From JTS-RE37 sp041743975 (GTDB lineage Bacteria > Bacteroidota > Bacteroidia > Flavobacteriales > Flavobacteriaceae), in NCBI GenBank assembly GCA_041743975.1, contig JBGTLT010000151.1, positions 1 through 26,322 of the forward strand: a stretch of DNA of 26,322 nucleotides, in the 5' to 3' direction. Of this stretch, positions 22,441 through 26,322 are shown in pieces. The translations under genes and the position numbers were made by a program. Under the pieces are notes generated by a model. The model saw only the letters and a program-made list of their open reading frames with translations, was not told the origin of the DNA and ran no database searches. The first letter of the stretch is position 1, and each line of letters starts with the position of its first letter.

Positions 22441-22465
22441 ATCCTGGCTTTTAAAATCATTTATT

Positions 22466-23824
22466 ATGAAAAGAAAATTTTTTATCCAGACATCCTCCCT
22501 GGCCGTCGTTAGTGGCCTGGTAAGCCCTTATATGTCCTGTTCCCCAAAACAGGAGAAGCGTATCCCGACCTCCGCTGCACTTCGAAAAAACTGGGCAGGC
22601 AACTATACATACCATGCGGGGAATTTACATGAACCGGGTACTGTGTCAGCGGTACAGGAATTGATTAAAAATCCGGAAAAACTAAAAGCCCTGGGATCCC
22701 GGCATTGTTTCAACGATATTGCCGATAGTCCCGGGGATCAGATTTCCACCCGGAAATTAAACAAGATCGTCAGCCTCAACAAAGATACCAACACCCTGAC
22801 CGTAGAGGCAGGTGCGCGATACGGAGATTTCTCCAGGGAGCTCCATGAAAAAGGGTATGCACTTCCCAACCTTGCATCCCTCCCGCATATTACGGTGGCG
22901 GGGGCCTGTGCCACTGCAACCCATGGTTCCGGGGTCCGGAATGGCAACCTGGCCACCCCCGTGCTTGCGGTGGAATTGGTCACCCCCAGTGGGGAACTGC
23001 TCCAGATCGATCGCAACCACCCTGATTTTTATGCGATAGTGGTAGGCCTTGGCGCATTTGGCATAATTACCAAAGTTACCCTGGAGTTGGAACCTGCTTT
23101 TGATGTCAGGCAGGATGTATTCCTGGAACTCCCATTGGCGACTTTGGAACAAAACTTTGAGGAGATCATGTCTGGTGGGTATAGCGTGAGTTTATTCACC
23201 AACTGGATGGATCAAAAGGTAAGCGAGGTCTGGATAAAACGACGTATGGATACGCAGGCTGTTGAGTTGGGGGCGGATTTTTATGGCGCCAGGGCAGCCA
23301 CCAAAAATATACATCCCATTATTGAGCTTTCGGCTGAGAGTTGTTCGGAACAGATGGGTATCCCCGGTCCCTGGTATGAGAGGCTTCCCCATTTTAAAAT
23401 GGACTTTACCCCCAGTGCCGGGGAGGAATTGCAATCCGAATATTTCGTCCCCCGGGAGCATGCAGTGGACGCCATTCTGGCGATTGAAAAAATGAAGGAC
23501 CGGATCTATCCCCACCTGCTGATCTCCGAGATCCGGACCATTGCTGCCGATTCCTTTTGGATGAGCCCCTGTTATGGGCAGGACAGTGTATCCATCCACT
23601 TTACCTGGAAGCCAAAAACGAAGGAAGTTCTGAATGTATTGCCCCAGATAGAATCGGCCCTGGCGCCATATGGGGTTCGACCTCATTGGGGCAAATTGTT
23701 CAGGGTAACACCGGAAACCCTGCAGCAGCGGTATACGAAATTTGCTGATTTCAGGGCTTTGGCAAAGGCTTATGATCCAAAGGGGAAATTCAGAAACAAC
23801 TACCTCGATATGAATATATATTAG
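22466..23824 (+). CDS. FAD-linked alditol oxidase-like protein, exported
   Basis: 452 residues. The N-terminus (MKRKFFIQTSSLAVVSGLV) is an export signal with a Lys-Arg-containing Tat-like start and a Cys25 in a poor lipobox (YMSC). The rest matches the VAO-type alditol/xylitol oxidase family. FAD is expected to be covalently bound at His80 in GSRHCFNDIAD. The FAD-binding loop contains ATHGSGVRNGNLATPV (151-166), and the active-site positions Glu355 and Arg357 (SEIR) and Lys410 (HWGK) are retained. The C-terminus has the family's DPKGKFRNNYL. Known members oxidise sugar alcohols at C1 using oxygen, giving aldose and hydrogen peroxide. Aldonolactone oxidases are the nearest alternative. It is divergent from a PQQ-type sugar dehydrogenase. 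Confidence 0.87.
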   Translation: MKRKFFIQTSSLAVVSGLVSPYMSCSPKQEKRIPTSAALRKNWAGNYTYHAGNLHEPGTVSAVQELIKNPEKLKALGSRHCFNDIADSPGDQISTRKLNKIVSLNKDTNTLTVEAGARYGDFSRELHEKGYALPNLASLPHITVAGACATATHGSGVRNGNLATPVLAVELVTPSGELLQIDRNHPDFYAIVVGLGAFGIITKVTLELEPAFDVRQDVFLELPLATLEQNFEEIMSGGYSVSLFTNWMDQKVSEVWIKRRMDTQAVELGADFYGARAATKNIHPIIELSAESCSEQMGIPGPWYERLPHFKMDFTPSAGEELQSEYFVPREHAVDAILAIEKMKDRIYPHLLISEIRTIAADSFWMSPCYGQDSVSIHFTWKPKTKEVLNVLPQIESALAPYGVRPHWGKLFRVTPETLQQRYTKFADFRALAKAYDPKGKFRNNYLDMNIY

Positions 23825-24069
23825 GGGGGCAAGGAGGGGGTAGTGGACGGTTTATATTTTATGAATATTGACAAAATCCGTCTTAAAAAATCATCGCGGC
23901 AGATAACTTGGAAAACTGACAGGTAATTGTTTTAACCAATAAAAACTTCTTTAATTTCTTAAGCCAACGGGTTAACTTTTTTTTTGCAGGAAAATGATGC
24001 AAAACCCCTGTTAGCCAATATAGTATTCAGTGGTGTTATTATACACGTTTTAATCTAATTTTTTTGGAA
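23825..24069. other. AT-rich intergenic region before the cyclase gene
   Basis: 245 bp without a credible gene. It begins G-rich just after the oxidase stop, then becomes strongly AT-rich. A run of nine T (23977-23985) follows GGTTAAC but is not preceded by a stable hairpin. TTTTGC/GCAAAA (23982-23987, 23999-24004) is a 6-bp inverted repeat. No TAnnTTTG box could be placed for the cyclase. Confidence 0.5.
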
Positions 24070-25164
24070 ATGCTTACTCCCGGATCAAAAAGAAATATAT
24101 ACCGAATTATTCCTTTTGGCCTGATTTGGTTGATTTTTAGCATAGTTTATTCTTTACTTGAAAAGGGACTACTTGGGGATTTGAAAATATACCCTTCAAC
24201 AGGAAACCCTTACAATTTCAACAATAACATTTTAATTACTCCGGCGGTTGCAATGTTAACAGGACTAATGATAGGTTTGATTGAAATACGATGGCTGAAT
24301 AAATTATTTGTTTTAAAAAGTTTTGCCAAAAAAGTTATTTTGAAAACGATCATTTATCTCACTTTCATTATATCTTTTCTTGTGGGGGTAACAATTATTT
24401 CCAATGTCGTAGAACTTGGGACAGGCATATTAAATAAGGAAGTCTGGGAGAATGTTCTGGAATTTTTTAGCAGTTTTTCGTTTTGGAGCGTGGAGATTTA
24501 TATTACTTCCATCATTGTAGTGTCCCTGTTTTATATGGAAGTAAGCGAGTATCTTGGACAGGGAGTGCTTTCTAATTTTTTTACCGGGAAATATCATAAG
24601 CCAATTGAAGAAGAAAGAATCTTTATGTTTTCAGATATGAGATCATCTACCACAATCGCTGAAAGTCTTGGTCATGTAAGATACTTTGAGATGCTTAGGG
24701 AGTATTATTCCGATCTTTCAGACTCCATCATCAAACACTCCGGAGAAGTTTATCAATATGTAGGTGATGAGATCATTATTTCGTGGAAACTCAGAAATGG
24801 ATTGGAAAATAACAATTGTATTCAATGTTTTTATTCTATGAAAGCGGCCCTCAATAAGGAAGCCAAAAAATACCATAAAAAATATGGGATTTTGCCTGAT
24901 TTCAAAACAGGACTCCATTTAGGCAAAGTTACTACCGGCGAAATTGGCGTAATTAAAAGGGATATCACCTTCAGCGGCGACGTACTAAATACAACTGCCC
25001 GCATTCAGGGTCTTTGCAATTTTTACAATGTAGATATCATCATTTCAGAAACCCTGTTGAAAAAAATGTATCTGGAATCTCAGTTTAAAATTATAGAATT
25101 GGGGGAGAATGAGCTGAGGGGAAGGGAAGAAAAAATAAATATTTTCACTATTTACCAACTTTAA
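24070..25164 (+). CDS. Membrane class III adenylate/guanylate cyclase
   Basis: 364 residues from the ATG at 24070; a TTG six bases upstream is also in frame. Four membrane helices (about 13-31, 55-75, 90-112 and 135-157) lead to a cytoplasmic class III cyclase domain (about 180-362). Metal-binding aspartates are present: Asp189 in FMFSDMRSS and Asp233 in QYVGDE. The transition-state Asn307 and Arg311 (LNTTAR) are also retained. At the base-selecting positions, the usual Lys is Gln229 and the second position is Asp298, so ATP or GTP preference is unclear. Family activity is cAMP or cGMP synthesis. It lies 12 bp upstream of a DUF4386-like gene, in a visibly AT-richer segment than the rest of the window. 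Confidence 0.9.
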   Translation: MLTPGSKRNIYRIIPFGLIWLIFSIVYSLLEKGLLGDLKIYPSTGNPYNFNNNILITPAVAMLTGLMIGLIEIRWLNKLFVLKSFAKKVILKTIIYLTFIISFLVGVTIISNVVELGTGILNKEVWENVLEFFSSFSFWSVEIYITSIIVVSLFYMEVSEYLGQGVLSNFFTGKYHKPIEEERIFMFSDMRSSTTIAESLGHVRYFEMLREYYSDLSDSIIKHSGEVYQYVGDEIIISWKLRNGLENNNCIQCFYSMKAALNKEAKKYHKKYGILPDFKTGLHLGKVTTGEIGVIKRDITFSGDVLNTTARIQGLCNFYNVDIIISETLLKKMYLESQFKIIELGENELRGREEKINIFTIYQL

Positions 25165-25176
25165 ACCCCCACTTGG

Positions 25177-25878
25177 ATGAAAAAGGAAAATGCTATTGGT
25201 CTACTGCTGATTGCGGGGGCAACAGGCGTATTTATCCCATACATCATCCTCACAATGACCTTTGAATACCCGCAAATCTTACGGTTGGATCCCGGTATCA
25301 TCCTTACCAAATTTCATAATGGGGGCAGTTCACTTATCCTTACGTGGTGGGCGTTCGCAATATTGGGCCTACCATTAATAATTGCCTATATCCTCATTGG
25401 AGAAAAACTGGAAAATAAAATCGGCTTTATGAAATGGGTAACTATAATTGGTGTTATTTCCGGGATCCTGCAAATTGTTGCTTTACTGAGATGGGTTTTT
25501 GTTATCCCTGTAATTGCCAATAATTATGTATCAGCAAGTGACCTGGCCGCAAAAACAGCTTCTATCAGTTCCTTTCAAACAGTACATCAATTTGGGGGAG
25601 TATTATTGGGGGAACATTTAGGCCAGCTATTTACCGTTATCTGGACCGTTATGATATCATATGCATTTATCAAATCAGGTCTTTTTCAAAAATGGATTAG
25701 CTGGCTGGGAATAATTGCTTCCTTGATTTATTTGACAGCCCAGGCCGAACTCTTTGCAACTGTAATTCCTAATTTTCCAGTTTGGGACCTGGCTGGATTT
25801 ATCGGCAGCACACTTTGGCTGATTTGGTTGATAATTGTTGGCATTAATTTTTTAAACCATAAAACAACAAGCACATAA
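25177..25878 (+). CDS. DUF4386-like six-helix membrane protein
   Basis: 233 residues, nearly all hydrophobic, with about six membrane helices (8-28, 50-74, 84-108, 145-166, 172-192 and 200-225). A hydrophilic loop at about 112-140 contains ASDLAAKTASISSFQTVHQFGG. The length and this central loop before a helix with LGEHLGQLFTVIW resemble DUF4386 proteins; the function of that family is unknown. The 12-bp gap from the cyclase stop indicates an operon. Pairing with a cyclase suggests a linked membrane signalling role, which is inference only. Confidence 0.72.
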   Translation: MKKENAIGLLLIAGATGVFIPYIILTMTFEYPQILRLDPGIILTKFHNGGSSLILTWWAFAILGLPLIIAYILIGEKLENKIGFMKWVTIIGVISGILQIVALLRWVFVIPVIANNYVSASDLAAKTASISSFQTVHQFGGVLLGEHLGQLFTVIWTVMISYAFIKSGLFQKWISWLGIIASLIYLTAQAELFATVIPNFPVWDLAGFIGSTLWLIWLIIVGINFLNHKTTST

Positions 25879-25934
25879 TTGTTCCTTGAAGTATAAAGAT
25901 ACCGAACCAATGAAATTGCACTAATCCGTATCAC

Positions 25935-26060
25935 ATGAAAGGCAAAATTCCATCAGGGGACATTGGTTTATTCGTGACCACGACAGGATGTAAACCTGCC
26001 TTCGCAATCCCCGTGTTTACAGGGTTTATAGGATGTCAGTTTATTAAGGTAGCTGTTTAG
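25935..26060 (+). CDS. Possible 41-codon ORF, doubtful
   Basis: ATG at 25935 to TAG at 26058-26060; the product has a basic start (MKGKIPSG), two Cys and a hydrophobic middle. The stop lies in the loop-proximal arm of the following hairpin, which real genes usually avoid. It contains the inverted repeat TGTAAAC/GTTTACA (25989-25995, 26015-26021), so the region may instead be structured RNA or repeat DNA. No family recognised. Confidence 0.15.
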   Translation: MKGKIPSGDIGLFVTTTGCKPAFAIPVFTGFIGCQFIKVAV

Positions 26061-26069
26061 CTACCTTTT
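26046..26069. terminator. Hairpin terminator after the cyclase/DUF4386 unit
   Basis: AAGGTAGCT (26046-26054) and AGCTACCTT (26059-26067) form a perfect 9-bp stem with a GTTT loop, followed by TT and AT-rich sequence. The T-tract is short, so it may be a weak or bidirectional terminator. It lies 168 bp after the last gene. Confidence 0.6.
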
Positions 26070-26121
26070 AAATTGTTTGAATTTCGTAGTGAATGACCTT
26101 TACAATCTTAAAAATAGGCAG

Positions 26122-26170
26122 AAAACAAAAACAAACAAAACAAACAAACAAAACAAACAAACAAAACAAA
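26122..26170. repeat. AAAC-type microsatellite
   Basis: About 49 bp of alternating AAAC, AAAAC and AAACAAAC units without any G. On the minus strand it produces a spurious Phe/Leu/Val/Cys-rich open frame. It lies between two hairpins in the 444-bp gene-free end of the window (25879-26322), of which 26200-26322 shows nothing recognisable. Confidence 0.85.
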
Positions 26171-26199
26171 TTTCCTAAATCATTAAAGGAAATTTTTTT
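26168..26199 (+). terminator. Terminator-like hairpin after the microsatellite
   Basis: AAATTTCC (26168-26175) and GGAAATTT (26188-26195) form a perfect 8-bp stem with a 12-nt loop and continue into a T-run. No gene is seen directly upstream on this strand, other than the cyclase unit and its own hairpin. Confidence 0.55.
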
Positions 26200-26322
26200 G
26201 TGGGTTAGATAGGGGGAGTGTTCTTTCGGCAAGCGAAACACAGGCACTAAACTATTCAATTATTGCTTTGAATATGAATTAGGGAAATAATTGTTAAGTT
26301 CAATCATCGATATTTTAAGTTA

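Noticed and set aside
22403..22446. tRNA-Met-like stretch: a GGGCTCATAACCC anticodon-arm match followed by a possible 5-bp T-stem.
   Set aside because: No D-arm or acceptor stem can be formed around it, the T-loop lacks TTC, and the anticodon stem has only three good pairs. Better explained as a GC-rich hairpin, possibly a very decayed tRNA.
26068..26259. Minus-strand 63-codon frame rich in Phe, Leu, Val and Cys.
   Set aside because: It is a translation of the AAAC microsatellite and spans two hairpins, so it is a low-complexity artefact.

Overview
This window is a chromosomal segment of a bacterium from the phylum Bacteroidota, most likely a marine member of the Flavobacteriaceae. The signs are an archaeal-type prolyl-tRNA synthetase, a Rho factor with a long Asn/Lys-rich insertion, proteins of families largely confined to this group (DUF4293, double DUF1599, BT_3928-type), many lipoproteins, poor Shine-Dalgarno sequences, and promoter -7 boxes of the Bacteroidota form TAnnTTTG. 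No rRNA, CRISPR array, insertion sequence, integrase or phage gene was seen. Most of the window is conserved core genome with a few accessory insertions.

Layout. Positions 1-1783 (minus strand): the start of a FadL/OmpP1-type outer-membrane protein and, upstream of it, a low-complexity Gly/Trp then Ser/Arg-rich lipoprotein. A palindromic divergent promoter separates these from proS. Positions 1881-4042 (plus): proS, two identical tRNA-Glu genes, rpsT and a strong terminator. Positions 4044-6172 (minus): an apparent operon of unknown function, made of a lipoprotein, a seven-helix membrane protein and an SDR-fold protein lacking the catalytic Tyr/Lys. Positions 6367-8582: rho and, divergently, a DUF4293 protein. 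Positions 8654-11834: a YfcE-type phosphoesterase (minus), then truA and an ABC exporter (plus). Positions 12014-13678 (minus): folP and the c-di-AMP synthase cdaA. Positions 13792-18858 (plus): DUF1599, BT_3928-type protein, tpiA, prmA, an M57-like zinc protease lipoprotein and clpS. The protease and an adjacent repeat-rich spacer appear to have been inserted between prmA and clpS.

Positions 19054-20036 (minus): a two-gene YeeE/YedE sulfur-compound transporter. Positions 20162-23824: a lipocalin-like lipoprotein, a lipoprotein PQQ-type sugar dehydrogenase and, divergently, an exported alditol-oxidase-like flavoprotein. The last two could act in sequence on polyols and sugars in the periplasm. 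Positions 24070-25878 (plus): a more AT-rich two-gene unit, a four-helix membrane class III nucleotidyl cyclase and a DUF4386-like membrane protein, followed by 444 bp of gene-poor DNA with hairpins and an AAAC microsatellite.

The least explained units are the cyclase/DUF4386 pair, the lipoprotein/7-TM/SDR-like operon, the periplasmic oxidase pair, and the repeat-flanked protease between prmA and clpS. Family calls were made by eye from motifs. Non-ATG starts are inferred for truA (TTG), cdaA (TTG) and the YeeE C-half gene (GTG). In four other genes an internal ATG was preferred over an upstream TTG or in-frame ATG.
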